Shown: positions 1-9,758, counted from the first letter of the stretch. The stretch is 64,000 nucleotides of DNA from Opitutaceae bacterium EW11 (GCA_003054665.1 QAYY01000001.1:981501-1045500), one strand, 5' to 3'. Notes: generated by a model not told the origin, from the letters alone. Program-made: numbers and translations.

Positions 1-1
1 G

Positions 2-1792
2 CCGGATTCGCTCTTCGTTTTCACGCCTGAAATCGGCGAAACATCCGCCACGGTTCGCGTGAAGGCCCGCGCCCTGAATCGCTCGGCGGATGCCGCCGTC
101 GTGACGCCCCGAATCGAACTTCTCCGAGCCGACGGTTCGGTCGCCGCTTCGCTCGACGCGCCGGAGTTGAATCTGCCCGCGGGCGCCGCCGGGGAAATCG
201 ACGCGACGCTTACCCTGCCCGATCCGCAACGCTGGGACATCGGCAGCCCGAATCTCTACCGTGCCCAGCTCGACCTCGTCTCCGCGGGGAAATCTCTCGA
301 CCGCGACTCCGCCAGCTTAGGTGTGCGGGAATGCCGGTTCGACGCCGCCACCGGCTTCTGGCTCAACGGCCGCAATCTCAAGATCAAGGGCGTGTGCCTC
401 CACCAGGATGCCGGCGCGCTGGGCGTGGCCGTGCCGCTCAGCATCTGGGAACGGCGCCTGCACGCATTGCGCGACCTGGGCGTGAATGCGATCCGCACGT
501 CGCACAATCCCATGGCGCCGGAGTTCCTCGATCTGTGCGACCGGCTCGGCTTCCTCGTGCTCGACGAGTTCTTCGACTGCTGGACGCGCGCCAAGAACCC
601 GTACGACTATCACCTCCATTTTGACGAGTGGGCCGAGATCGATGCGCGCGACACGATCCGCCGCGACCGCAATCACCCCTGCGTCTTCGCCTACAGTGCC
701 GGTAACGAAATCCATGATACGAGAGAGCCCGAACTGGCGAAGCGAATACTCGGCAAACTGATCTCGCTCTACCATGCGGAGGATCCGACGCGGCCCGTCA
801 CGCAGGCGCTTTTCCGGCCCAACGCCACGAACGACTACGAGAACGGCCTCGCGGACCTGCTCGACGTCGTCGGCCAGAACTACCGCGAGGACGAGCTGCT
901 CGCCGCCCATCGGCAAAACCCGTCGCGCAGGATCCTCGGCACGGAAAACCGGCACGACGCCGAAACCTGGCGCGCACTGCGCGACCATCCGCCCTTCTCC
1001 GGCCAATTCCTCTGGCCGGGCATCGCGTACCTCGGCGAGTCGAGCGGCTGGCCGGGTGTCGGTTTCCCGATCGGGCTTCTCGATCGCACGGGAGCGCCGT
1101 ACCCCCGCGCTTTCGAGCGGCGCAGCTGGTGGTCCGACACCCCCACCGTGTTCGCCGTGCGTCGCACCGGCCGCGACATCGCCCGGCAGACCGATCCCGG
1201 CTACGGCCCCAGCACGCGTTTCCGCCAGGTTCTCTTTCCCGACTGGACGCCGGCCGATCTCTCCTCGCACGAGGAACAGGTCGAGGTCTACAGCAACGCG
1301 CCGCAGGTGGAGCTTTTTCTCAACGGGAAATCGCTCGGTTCGCGCCGCCTCAATCCCGGCGCCGCGCCCCGATTCTGGCGCGTCCCGTTCGCGCCCGGCG
1401 TTCTGGAGGCCGTGGCCCGCGACGGCGGAGCCGAAGTCGCGCGACACACGCTCCGGACGGCGGGAGCGGCGGCACGACTCGTCTGTTCGTCAGGACCGCA
1501 GGAGCTCGCGCGGCCGCAGGATGGCATGGTTGTCGTTCGTATTGCGGTAGCCGATACGAATGGCACGGTGGTGCCGTCCGCCGTTCTTCCCGTGACCTTT
1601 TCGGTGGAAGGCCCCGCGCGGATCGTCGCGGTGGACAACGGCGACAACGCCTCCCACGAACCATTCGCCGCCACGCGCCGCACGACTTACCGGGGCCGCT
1701 GTGTCGCGTTCGTGCGCCTCACGGGACCGGGAGCGGCCACCGTGCGCGCCGAGGCGCCCGGAGTGGAGCCGTTCGAGCTACGGCTCGAGTGA
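2..1792 (+). CDS. Glycoside hydrolase family 2 protein (beta-galactosidase-like), 5' end missing
   Basis: The reading frame is open from the first bases of the window, so the N-terminal part is cut off. The text FVFTPEIGETSATVRVKA just before a GTG at 59 already looks like the GH2 immunoglobulin-like domain. A TIM barrel follows, with the typical run KGVCLHQDAG, IRTSHNP and LDLCDRLGFLVLDEFFDCW. The expected acid/base Glu is in SAGNEIHD (codon 707-709) and the likely nucleophile Glu in ILGTENRHD (codon 944-946). The C-terminus has beta domains (VELFLNGKSLGSR), as in DUF4982-type GH2 enzymes. The family cleaves terminal beta-galactosides or related sugars, and the exact substrate cannot be read from the sequence. 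The next gene converges from the minus strand. Confidence 0.88.
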   Translation, partial: PDSLFVFTPEIGETSATVRVKARALNRSADAAVVTPRIELLRADGSVAASLDAPELNLPAGAAGEIDATLTLPDPQRWDIGSPNLYRAQLDLVSAGKSLDRDSASLGVRECRFDAATGFWLNGRNLKIKGVCLHQDAGALGVAVPLSIWERRLHALRDLGVNAIRTSHNPMAPEFLDLCDRLGFLVLDEFFDCWTRAKNPYDYHLHFDEWAEIDARDTIRRDRNHPCVFAYSAGNEIHDTREPELAKRILGKLISLYHAEDPTRPVTQALFRPNATNDYENGLADLLDVVGQNYREDELLAAHRQNPSRRILGTENRHDAETWRALRDHPPFSGQFLWPGIAYLGESSGWPGVGFPIGLLDRTGAPYPRAFERRSWWSDTPTVFAVRRTGRDIARQTDPGYGPSTRFRQVLFPDWTPADLSSHEEQVEVYSNAPQVELFLNGKSLGSRRLNPGAAPRFWRVPFAPGVLEAVARDGGAEVARHTLRTAGAAARLVCSSGPQELARPQDGMVVVRIAVADTNGTVVPSAVLPVTFSVEGPARIVAVDNGDNASHEPFAATRRTTYRGRCVAFVRLTGPGAATVRAEAPGVEPFELRLE

Positions 1793-1864
1793 GCGGCGGG
1801 TAGGCGCCGACGACGGAAGTCCGTTCCGCAGTCCCGGTTCGCCAAGCGGCGTCGGCCCGCACTC

Positions 1865-2554
1865 TCAGCTGGAGCCTGCGCCGACGGGGGCCGATTGCGA
1901 CGGCTCCGAGGCGATGGCCTTCGCCGCCGTACTCGGCGGTTGCGACGCCATTTCCGCCCGGCGGCGATCGATCCGTTCGGTGTCGTCGACGGGAATCACC
2001 CTCGTCTCGTCGTCAGGAAAAGCGCTCCCCTGCGTGCCGCGAAGCGGAGACTCGCGTTCGAAAACCCGCACATGGTCGAGGAGCCAGGCGTAGTCCGCCT
2101 TGCTCGCTTCGCCGCAGTTCGCCGCGCGTTCCAGCAGCGGAAGGCACTCCTTCTGAAATGCGGGATCGCTGTGCTGGACCAAGAGCCACACAGCGTGCGC
2201 GCCGCTCGAGCCCACCAGCGATTTTCCGGGCCAGCCGCGCTGGGCGACGATCTGCCTGACGCGGGCTTCATGAGCCGCGTCGACCCGACCGATCGCCGCC
2301 AGCCGTTCGGTCGTCATCTTCGGACCGGCTCCGGCTCGCACGCGCCGGTCCTCCGCCGCCATCGCCAACAGTTCGTCGCGCAGCGGTTCGTCGGTGGCCG
2401 GGTCGGCCGGGGACGAAGCGGGAGAAGAAGCAGGCATCGACGCCGGGGCGACCTGCGTCTCGACCGACGATGAATCGGAACCGCTGTCGTTGAACGCCGC
2501 GCCGAAAAGGCCGAGCAAACTGCCAACGAGCACTCTCCACGCGTAGAGGTTCAT
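1865..2554 (-). CDS. DUF6624-like protein with N-terminal membrane anchor or signal
   Basis: 229 residues. A short hydrophobic N-terminus (AWRVLVGSLLGLFGAAF) is followed by an acidic Ser/Pro-rich linker to about residue 55 and then a compact domain. That domain contains VRQIVAQRGWPGKSLVG, AHAVWLLVQHSD, FQKECLPLLERA and YAWLLDHVRV, the pattern I associate with DUF6624, whose function is unknown. The tail is rich in Ser, Pro and Ala. Export or membrane anchoring is inferred from the N-terminus. It converges with the GH2 gene and is transcribed in the same direction as the amidohydrolase about 90 bases upstream, with which it may be cotranscribed. Confidence 0.7.
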   Translation of the reverse strand: MNLYAWRVLVGSLLGLFGAAFNDSGSDSSSVETQVAPASMPASSPASSPADPATDEPLRDELLAMAAEDRRVRAGAGPKMTTERLAAIGRVDAAHEARVRQIVAQRGWPGKSLVGSSGAHAVWLLVQHSDPAFQKECLPLLERAANCGEASKADYAWLLDHVRVFERESPLRGTQGSAFPDDETRVIPVDDTERIDRRRAEMASQPPSTAAKAIASEPSQSAPVGAGSS

Positions 2555-2642
2555 GGGGAATAGGAGGAAAACGGCCCAGTCGCCGGTTTCTTAACCTGAG
2601 TGCCGGGCGTCGTTTGGCAAACACCGTGTGGAAAAACGTGCC

Positions 2643-3899
2643 TCAACGCGCCTCCGGTGCTTCCGAGAAAACCACCCTGCCTTCGCGCACGGTGAAGCGA
2701 ACTCGGGAAAACGCCGCAACGTCGGCCATCGGATCGCCTTTCAAGACGACCAAGTCCCCGTCCGCACCGGCGACCACGCGTCCCGAATGCTCGGCTGCTC
2801 CAAGCCGGCGCGCCGGAGCGGTGGTCAGCGACTCGAGCAGTTGACGCGGCGTGATTCCACCGTCGGCCAACAAGCGATACTCCCGCGTCAGGTCCTGGTA
2901 GTCGGTGAGGAAACCGACATCGGTGCCGAATAGAATCTCGCCGCCCGCTTGGACAAAACTCTTCACCTCCCGCACCACCCCGGGGAACGCCTTTGTGCGG
3001 CTGAAAAGCGTCACGGTCGGGACCAGCGCGATGTGCGCCTTTCGCAAGTCCGCCACGGTTCGTTCGGTCCAGTTCTCCGGATCCTCGACCGTGTGCCCCA
3101 ACACGTCGACTCCCGCAGCGAGAGCCAACCGCACGCCTTCCACGGTCGAGGGATGCACAAAGACAATCTTGCCCAAGCGGTGCGCCTCGGCCGCGGCCGC
3201 CTTGGCGATCTCCGGGGCCATCGAAACCAGCGCGATGTCGCCGTTGCGGCGAACGCCTGTGACGAGGAAGAGCTTCACGACGTCGGCGCCCGCGGCGACG
3301 TTCGCCTGCACCGCGCGCACCGCCTCCTCCGGAGTTTTCGGCGTGGGCAGCAGCGCAACGACGTCCGCCGGCACCGTTTCCGTCACGTAAAACGGCACTC
3401 CATTTGTCGGATACAACGGCAGGCCGGCGGTGAGGATCCGCGGGCCAGGCACCTCGCCCGAATCGATCCTTCTCCGCAGCGCCGTCGTGTTCGAGATGTC
3501 GGAGCCCAGGTCCAACACCGAGGTGAAGCCGTACCGCGTGAGCATCGCCTGGAGGGAGCGCTGGAGTTCCGCTTGGGGACGGGACGCGGCCCCGGTCCAC
3601 TGCGGCTCCGTGAAATGCACGTGGCAGTTCCAGAAGCCCGCGACGATCGTGTCCCCCGAGCAGTCGATCACGCGCGCCCCCGCGGGCGCCGCGATCCGGT
3701 CGCGCGGACCTACCGCGGCGATCCGTCCGTCCTTCAGCAGCACCGCGCCGCCGACCAGCGGCTCGACGCCGGGCGCCGCGACGATGCGCGCACCGGTGAG
3801 GAGGAGCGGCTCAGGCGAACCCGTCGGGGCCGCCGAGGCGCAGGAGAGGACCGAAGCAAATAGGGCAAGAGCGGAAGCGAACCTGGGCAGAGGGAACAT
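2643..3899 (-). CDS. Secreted amidohydrolase (imidazolonepropionase/prolidase-like)
   Basis: 418 residues with an N-terminal signal sequence (LALFASVLSCASA). The Cys in SVLSC could be a lipidation site, but the residue before the Ser is atypical for a lipobox. The mature part begins with the usual amidohydrolase beta sandwich (LLLTGARIVAAPGVEPLVGGAVLLKDGRI). Metal-ligand candidates follow in GFWNCHVHF (HxH), KIVFVHPST, DVLGHTVED and ILFGTDVGFL. Such enzymes hydrolyse cyclic amides or dipeptides using one or two metal ions. The substrate is not predictable. Position in the periplasm or on the surface follows from the signal sequence. Confidence 0.85.
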   Translation of the reverse strand: MFPLPRFASALALFASVLSCASAAPTGSPEPLLLTGARIVAAPGVEPLVGGAVLLKDGRIAAVGPRDRIAAPAGARVIDCSGDTIVAGFWNCHVHFTEPQWTGAASRPQAELQRSLQAMLTRYGFTSVLDLGSDISNTTALRRRIDSGEVPGPRILTAGLPLYPTNGVPFYVTETVPADVVALLPTPKTPEEAVRAVQANVAAGADVVKLFLVTGVRRNGDIALVSMAPEIAKAAAAEAHRLGKIVFVHPSTVEGVRLALAAGVDVLGHTVEDPENWTERTVADLRKAHIALVPTVTLFSRTKAFPGVVREVKSFVQAGGEILFGTDVGFLTDYQDLTREYRLLADGGITPRQLLESLTTAPARRLGAAEHSGRVVAGADGDLVVLKGDPMADVAAFSRVRFTVREGRVVFSEAPEAR

Positions 3900-3997
3900 C
3901 GGCTGAAGAAAGCGCCCTTTCCCGACCAGGCAACCGCAGCGCGCGGATACGCCCGCGTCGCTCCGGTCTCCCCAAGATCGGCGTCACACGCCGCCGC

Positions 3998-4447
3998 TCA
4001 CTCCCAATAACCTTCGTAGTAGCGATACGCGTTGCCTTCGCGTTCCCAACGCGGCGCCACCCAGACTGCGCCCTCGCGCGGCGGAAGCTCCCAGCGTCCG
4101 GATATCCAGACGTAATGGGTGTCGCGATACGTCCAGTATCCGGGGATCCAGACGTGTTTCGGCGACGGTTGCTCCAGCACGGGCTCCTGCTGAGGAGCCG
4201 GAGGCGCCTGGGTGACGACCACCGTCTGGGCAGGCGTCATGGGAGAGCCGGAGCCCGACTGCGGCGCGGTCTGAACGACAACCGGAGCCGAAGCGGGAGG
4301 CGTGGAGGGCGGCGGGGCCGATACGACGTGCGACTCGGGCTCGGAGGCACAACCTGCAAACGCGAGCGCGGCAGCCGATCCGAGAACCAGCGCGCAAACG
4401 CTCGAACGATTTCGGCGGGGGGAAGAATGCGGGGTTTTCGTTTTCAT
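3998..4447 (-). CDS. Small lipoprotein with YxWxxGxW-type repeats
   Basis: 149 residues from the ATG at 4447, chosen because it gives MKTKTPHSSPRRNRSS followed by a hydrophobic stretch and the lipobox AFAGC; a longer frame upstream adds only unlikely sequence. After the Cys comes a Pro/Ser/Val-rich spacer, then three aromatic repeats: KHVWIPGYWTYRD, HYVWISGRWELPP and VWVAPRWEREG. The repeats resemble the YXWGXW repeat family, whose role is unknown and which is common in exported proteins. A GGAG-like sequence lies close to the start. It should be anchored to a membrane by its lipid. Confidence 0.75.
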   Translation of the reverse strand: MKTKTPHSSPRRNRSSVCALVLGSAAALAFAGCASEPESHVVSAPPPSTPPASAPVVVQTAPQSGSGSPMTPAQTVVVTQAPPAPQQEPVLEQPSPKHVWIPGYWTYRDTHYVWISGRWELPPREGAVWVAPRWEREGNAYRYYEGYWE

Positions 4448-4804
4448 ACTCCGCAAACTACCACCATCGAAACCGGCCGCTATGGGAGAAAGCGACCGCC
4501 CTAGTCTCGGATCGCGTCCGACCGGCAGGAACCCGCTGATCCGCACCGGCGGCGCTCGGTAGCGGCCGGCAAAAGAGCATCGCGGCGCGCGCGGCGCTGC
4601 GCCTGTCGCTCAAGCCGAGGTGGCTGCGAGAGCGGGTCATTGAACTGCTCCACGAACGCATGCGTCGCGCCTTTCTGCGCGTATGGTTAGTCTCCACAGG
4701 CTCTCCGCCGCGTGGCCAGAGCGCAAACTTCAGCATCGGCCCAGCTCGGGGCAATGGGCCCTTGAAGTGGGACTGATCTACCCGCGTATCCGTGCTGCGT
4801 CTAC
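4448..4804. other. Gap of 357 bases without a recognisable gene
   Basis: The stretch lies between the lipoprotein start and the end of the second MarR gene. Frames on both strands give only Arg/Ser-rich translations without domain-like patterns, and I saw no terminator with a T-run. The promoter of the lipoprotein gene must lie in its left part. Confidence 0.5.
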
Positions 4805-5251
4805 TCACCTTTCACGCTGCCGTCCCGTGACGCTGGCATTCGTCACCGCCCGCAAATAATCGTCGATCGCTTGATCCGCCCTTTCCCGGCCAGCGGCGGT
4901 GATTCGGCCCCGGATGATGCGACGATCCTCACTGTCCCGAAAACGTTCAGCCAAGCCTGCGCCGACCAGATCGTCGAAGGCGTCCGTTACGGCGGAACGC
5001 GATACGGCGGCGTGACGAGCAAGGACCGCCATCGGGATCGAAGCTGGCTGGGCGTCGAACAACGATACGAGAATCGAAAACTGAAGATCACTCACCCGGT
5101 GAGAAGCGAGGGCTCGCCGAAGTCGCAATCGGAGGCGCTCGGCCGCGCCCAAGCTGGCAAAGGCAAGGGCGCAAGACGCGGGCTCGATTCCGGTTCGTCT
5201 GGTCGCGAGCGCGATGAGCGTGCGCACTGACTGCGACTCGAAATCGGTCAT
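4805..5251 (-). CDS. MarR-family transcriptional regulator (distal)
   Basis: 148 residues from ATG 5251, which gives MTDFESQSVRTL; the longer frame upstream looks like non-coding sequence. The winged-helix region shows VSDLQFSILVSLFDA, PMAVLARHAAVSRSAVTDAFDDLVGAGL and the wing FRDSEDRRIIRGRITAAGR, a typical MarR arrangement. MarR dimers usually repress by binding a short palindrome and are released by small phenolic or drug ligands. It lies 256 bases after the end of the RND pump gene on the same strand, so it may be the last member of the efflux cluster or may have its own promoter. It is distinct in sequence from the MarR at 12.3 kb. Confidence 0.85.
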   Translation of the reverse strand: MTDFESQSVRTLIALATRRTGIEPASCALAFASLGAAERLRLRLRRALASHRVSDLQFSILVSLFDAQPASIPMAVLARHAAVSRSAVTDAFDDLVGAGLAERFRDSEDRRIIRGRITAAGRERADQAIDDYLRAVTNASVTGRQRER

Positions 5252-5507
5252 ATTCCAGGCCCGCGACGTTAGGCGCCGGGGATGCAGTTCACCCGCACGA
5301 CCGCCGCGGTCGTAAGCCGGCGGCCGCGCAACGAGAGTCCCTTCACGATCGTGTCGCGCTGCGTAGATGTGCACAGGGCCGTATCACGGCCGTCCGGCAG
5401 TTTCCGATCCTCGGCCTGGCCAGATCACCGTGATAGCGGCTCGCCCGGAAACGCACGGGCAGCGCGTGAAGAAACCACGCTTCCCCTTCGGCTGCCTCTG
5501 CCACCGA

Positions 5508-8500
5508 TCACGCGATCGTTTTATGGTATTTGTAGTGCGCAGGGTTCCTCACGTTGAACCACGTGGCGTAGAGGGCTGGCAGGAATAGCAGCGTGAGCAC
5601 CGTGCCGGCGCCGACGCCGCCGATAAGCACGAAGGCGAGAGCGCCCCAGAACGTCGAATGCGTGAGGGGAATGAACGCGAGCATCGCCGCCACGGCTGTA
5701 AGCACGACCGGCCGGGCGCGTCTCACGGTGGATTCGATGATCGCCTCGTAGTCGGAGAGACCCGCCGCCTTGTCGTGCTGGATCTGATCGACCAGGATGA
5801 GCGTATTGCGAATCAGGATACCCGAAAGGCCGATCAGCCCGAGGATCGCGTTGAAGCCGAACGCCTGATTGAAAAGAATCAGAGTCGGAACTGCGCCGAC
5901 CAATCCCAGGGGGCCGGTGGCGAAGGCCATGAACATCGCCGAAAACGAGCGCACCTGAATCATGATCAAAGCCAGCGTGATGAGGATCATGATGGGAAAC
6001 AGCAGCACGAGGGCCTTGTTGGCTTTCGCGCTCTCTTCCACCGAACCGCCCGTGTCGATCCGGTAGCCGTCCGGCAGGCCGGCCTTGAGCGAGGCGAGCT
6101 GTGGCAACACCTCGGCGGTCACGTCGGGGGGCTGCACGCCGTCGATCACGTCGCCCTGCACCGCGATATACAGCTCCCGATTGTAGCGCTTCAAAACGGC
6201 GTCTTCCATCCGGGTTTCGATCCGCGCAATCTGGCGCAGCGGAATCGAGCGGCCTTGGTCGTTGCGAATGACGACATCGCCGATCGCGTCGAGCCCGTCT
6301 CGTTCGAGCTTCGGACTTCTCACCTCGACATCGACGGTGCGATTGCCGCTGCGGACCTGGGAAACGGCCGCACCTTGCAGGATGGCCTGAAGCTGCAGCG
6401 CCGCATTCTGCGGGTTGAGACCCACGAGGTGCAGGCGCTCCTCGTCGAAGGCCAGGTGGAGCACCGGAGTCCTCTCGCCCCAGTCGAGGTGCACGTCGCG
6501 CAGATGCGGGTTCTTCTCCATCACCAGCCTGACATCGTTCGCGATACGGCGGACCTCGTTGAGGTCGCCGCCCGTCACGCGAAAGAGCACGGGATACGGC
6601 ACCGGCGGTCCGAATACAAACTGCGTCACGCGCACACGGGCCTCCGGGAATCGTCCCTCGGCGACCAGTTCGCGAATCTTGTGTTTGAGAATGTCGCGCT
6701 GCTTCGGGTTTTCGGTTTGGACGACCACCTGCGCGAATGCTGGGTTGGGCAGCTCGGAATTGAGAGAGAGGAAGAAACGCGGGGCGCCTTCGCCGATGTA
6801 GCTCGCCACGTGCTTCGCCTCGGGCAAGGTCATCATGTCTTTCTCAATACGGCCAACCGTCTGCTCGGTCGTGGCGAAGGCAGAACCAGCCGGGAGGTTG
6901 ATTTCCAGCGTCAGCTCGGTCCGGTCCGAATTCGGGAAGAACTGCTTCTTCACGATCGCCATGCCGGCGACGGATACGCCGAACAGGCCCACGGTGACTC
7001 CCAGCGTCACCCACTTGTAGTCCACGCAAGTCCGGATGAGACGACGAAACCGCTCGTAGTTTTTCGTGCCGTAGATCGACGGGTGCGCATGCGCATTGGC
7101 CGCAATGTTTGGCAGAAGTTTCACTCCCAGGTAGGGCGTGAAGATCACGGCCACGAACCACGAAACCAGCAGCGAGAAGGCGACGATCCAGAAGATGTTT
7201 CCGGCGTATTCGCCGGCCGTGGACCGGGCAAAACCGACCGGCAGGAACCCGGCAATCGTGACTAAGGTACCCGTGAGCATCGGCGCCGCGGTCGAGGTCC
7301 ACGCGTGGCCTGCCGCCTTCACACGATCCCAACCTTCCTCCATCTTCACGACCATGGTCTCGATCGCGATGATCGCGTCATCGACCAGGAGACCGAGCGA
7401 GAGGATGAGCGCGCCCAGCGTGATGCGGTCGAAGTCACGGCCGGTGACGAGCATGATCGTGAAAACCGCCCCGAGCGTCAGCGGGACAGCCGCCGCAACG
7501 ACGATTCCCACCCGGAAGCCGAGCGTCAGCAGACTGACGAGGATGACGACACCCAGAGCGGCAAAGAATTTCACCATGAATTCGTTGATCGCCGCCCTGA
7601 TGACCGATGCCTGATCGGAAATCTGAGTGAGTGTGATCCCGACCGGCAGCTCCGCCTGAAGCTGGCGGACCTCAGCCGCGAGGTCCTTGCCCAGCGTGAG
7701 CCCGTTGTAGCGCTTGTGCATCACCACGCCGAGTATGAGCGCCGGTTCGCCCGCTTCGCGGATCTGGTACGTGGGCGGGTCTTCGTAGCCGCGGCGCACC
7801 TCGGCCACGTCGCCGACCGTCAGCGTTTTGCCGGGTACCGGCAGAGGAATTGACCGCACCGAATCGAGATCCGAGACCGCCCCGTCCAGTCTGAGAAAGA
7901 CGCGCGGTCCACTGGCCTCGACGAAGCCGGAGGGCGTGACGTCGTTATGGCTCGCAATGGCGCTGAACAGCGCCTGCGCGCTGAGACCGAGGGTCGCGAG
8001 TCGTTGGTACGAGATTTCAACGAAGATCTTCTGATTCTGCTCGCCCATGATCTTCACCTTTTGCACGCCGGGCAGATGAGTCAGACGCTGACGAAGACGC
8101 TCGGCGTCCTGCACCAAATCGCGGTGCGGCAGATCGACGGCCTTCAGGGCGTAGAGCGAAAAGAACACATCGGAATACTCGTCGTTGAAAATGGGGCCGA
8201 GCACGCCACGAGGCAGAAACCGCGCTTCGTCACCGAGCTTTTTGCGGACCTGATAAAACTCCTCCGGCACCTCCTTGGGTGGCGTGTTGTCCTTCAGATA
8301 AACCTTCATCGTCATCAGCCCGGGGCGCGACGAAGTTTCCGTTCGGTCGTAGTGCTCGAGCTCCTGCAACCGCTTCTCCAGGCGATCCGCGACCTGGTTT
8401 TGCATTTCCTCGGCCGTGGCGCCCGGCCAGACCGCGGTCACGGTCATGATCTTCACCACGAAGGTCGGATCCTCTGCACGCCCGAGCCGGCTGAACGCCA

Positions 8501-8588
8501 GCACGCCGGCGGCGGCAATTGCGATCAGGAAAAACAGTGTGATGGCTCGCTCCTTGACGGCGAAGGCCGAGAGATTGAAGCGGCTCAT
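5508..8588 (-). CDS. RND efflux transporter, inner-membrane pump subunit (AcrB/TriC-like)
   Basis: 1026 residues, full length for a hydrophobe/amphiphile RND pump. The N-terminal transmembrane helix (ALITLFFL-type region, ending VLAFSRLGRAEDP) is followed by the pore domain VTAVWPGATAEEMQNQVADRLE. Central helices carry LILSLGLLVDDAIIAIE with the Asp pair of the proton relay, and the C-terminal half contains GLIGLSGILIRNTLILVDQI. The pump works with the membrane-fusion and outer-membrane proteins upstream as a tripartite exporter driven by protons. The start overlaps the end of the membrane-fusion gene by 4 bases, indicating translational coupling. Which drugs or solvents are exported is not visible. 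Confidence 0.95.
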   Translation of the reverse strand: MSRFNLSAFAVKERAITLFFLIAIAAAGVLAFSRLGRAEDPTFVVKIMTVTAVWPGATAEEMQNQVADRLEKRLQELEHYDRTETSSRPGLMTMKVYLKDNTPPKEVPEEFYQVRKKLGDEARFLPRGVLGPIFNDEYSDVFFSLYALKAVDLPHRDLVQDAERLRQRLTHLPGVQKVKIMGEQNQKIFVEISYQRLATLGLSAQALFSAIASHNDVTPSGFVEASGPRVFLRLDGAVSDLDSVRSIPLPVPGKTLTVGDVAEVRRGYEDPPTYQIREAGEPALILGVVMHKRYNGLTLGKDLAAEVRQLQAELPVGITLTQISDQASVIRAAINEFMVKFFAALGVVILVSLLTLGFRVGIVVAAAVPLTLGAVFTIMLVTGRDFDRITLGALILSLGLLVDDAIIAIETMVVKMEEGWDRVKAAGHAWTSTAAPMLTGTLVTIAGFLPVGFARSTAGEYAGNIFWIVAFSLLVSWFVAVIFTPYLGVKLLPNIAANAHAHPSIYGTKNYERFRRLIRTCVDYKWVTLGVTVGLFGVSVAGMAIVKKQFFPNSDRTELTLEINLPAGSAFATTEQTVGRIEKDMMTLPEAKHVASYIGEGAPRFFLSLNSELPNPAFAQVVVQTENPKQRDILKHKIRELVAEGRFPEARVRVTQFVFGPPVPYPVLFRVTGGDLNEVRRIANDVRLVMEKNPHLRDVHLDWGERTPVLHLAFDEERLHLVGLNPQNAALQLQAILQGAAVSQVRSGNRTVDVEVRSPKLERDGLDAIGDVVIRNDQGRSIPLRQIARIETRMEDAVLKRYNRELYIAVQGDVIDGVQPPDVTAEVLPQLASLKAGLPDGYRIDTGGSVEESAKANKALVLLFPIMILITLALIMIQVRSFSAMFMAFATGPLGLVGAVPTLILFNQAFGFNAILGLIGLSGILIRNTLILVDQIQHDKAAGLSDYEAIIESTVRRARPVVLTAVAAMLAFIPLTHSTFWGALAFVLIGGVGAGTVLTLLFLPALYATWFNVRNPAHYKYHKTIA

Positions 8589-9721
8589 CGGGCGTCTTTC
8601 GCGGAGAGCTTCTCCACACGTACCACTTCACCGGAATTCAGGAGCTGGGCCCCGAGTCCGACAATCGTGTCACCTGGCTGCAGCCCCCGGCTGATCGAGG
8701 CGGTTTCCGCACCGAGCTTCGCGATGGCAACGGAGCGCTTGGCCACGACGGAAGTTTTCGGATCGATGACCCACACCGCCGCGCCGTCACCGCGATCGAT
8801 CAAGCTGCCCAACGGGATTACCATCGTCGCTTGGGCATCACCTCCACCCGTGGCGATGCGAACGGTGACCGTTGCGCCCAAAGGGAAACGAGTGGCTTCG
8901 CCCTCGAGAACATAGCGGGCCTGGTAGGTGCGCGCGACGGGATCGGCGACGCCGGAGATCTCGCGAAAAGTCGCTGGCACCTCCAACTCCGAGTTGAGGT
9001 AGAGTTGGGCCGTTGCTTCGGCGCCGCGAATGCGCTCCAGCGAGCTTTCGGGAATGTCGACCGCCGCTTCACGCAAACCTTCCTTGGCGAGCACGAGCAC
9101 GGGTTGACCGGCCGCCACGACTTGGCCCGGTTCGGCCAAAGTGGACATGACCACACCGTCGGCATCTGCATACAAGGTTGTGTAGCCCGCCTGATTCGCG
9201 AGTTGTTCGGCCTGCGCCGCACTGCTCTCCGCGGCGGCGGTGGCCTTCTCCAACGCATCGCGCGACTCGGCACGTTTCTCCACGAGGACGCGGACACGCT
9301 CGAGTTCGAGAGCGGCCTGCTTCTGAACGGCACGGGCAGCCTGTAGCGCCAGTTGGTAATCCGTCGGATCAAGCTTGAGCAGAGGCTGACCGGTTTTGAC
9401 GGTTTCGCCGGCATTCACCAATCGCTCGGCGATTTTTCCGCCGACTCGAAATCCCAGGTTGCTCTCCGTGCGGGCACGCACGACGCCGGTGAATTGAATC
9501 ATCTGGTCAGCGCCGCGCTTCCCCGAGCTCACTTGAAAGGCTCTGACTACCCGAGCCGTGGTGGTGGTCTGGGCTTCTCCCCGGCCGCAGCCAGACAAGA
9601 CAAGGCCGCCGAGGGAAGCCAACGCGATCCAGGCGCCGCGACGTATCCGCTGGCTCCGCCTCGCCGTTCTCCGTTCGGAGGGTGTGGAATCATGGGCGCT
9701 GAGATGAGTGTGAAGGTTCAT
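8585..9721 (-). CDS. RND efflux periplasmic adaptor (membrane-fusion) lipoprotein
   Basis: 378 residues. A basic N-terminus leads into a hydrophobic segment ending in the lipobox VLSGC, so the adaptor is probably anchored in the inner membrane. The first barrel-sandwich half is seen in VGGKIAERLVNAGETVKTGQPLLKLDPTDY. A helical hairpin of about 60 residues rich in Ala, Glu and Gln follows, then the second half LYADADGVVMSTLAEPGQVV and beta-barrel sequence. It belongs to the AcrA/HlyD family and links the pump to the outer-membrane factor. The end overlaps the pump start by 4 bases and the outer-membrane factor gene ends 37 bases upstream. Confidence 0.93.
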   Translation of the reverse strand: MNLHTHLSAHDSTPSERRTARRSQRIRRGAWIALASLGGLVLSGCGRGEAQTTTTARVVRAFQVSSGKRGADQMIQFTGVVRARTESNLGFRVGGKIAERLVNAGETVKTGQPLLKLDPTDYQLALQAARAVQKQAALELERVRVLVEKRAESRDALEKATAAAESSAAQAEQLANQAGYTTLYADADGVVMSTLAEPGQVVAAGQPVLVLAKEGLREAAVDIPESSLERIRGAEATAQLYLNSELEVPATFREISGVADPVARTYQARYVLEGEATRFPLGATVTVRIATGGGDAQATMVIPLGSLIDRGDGAAVWVIDPKTSVVAKRSVAIAKLGAETASISRGLQPGDTIVGLGAQLLNSGEVVRVEKLSAKDAR

Positions 9722-9758
9722 ACTTGAAGTCGGTTGAAATGAGATGGTCCCTGGCGGC

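Noticed and set aside
5368-5375. TGTGCACA as a third copy of the MarR operator
   Set aside because: Only the outer half-sites match; the central TATATG is missing, so it is not the same site.
5658-7265. Long open frame antisense to the RND pump gene
   Set aside because: Composition is His/Arg/Glu-rich and lacks motifs, while the other strand is a textbook pump.
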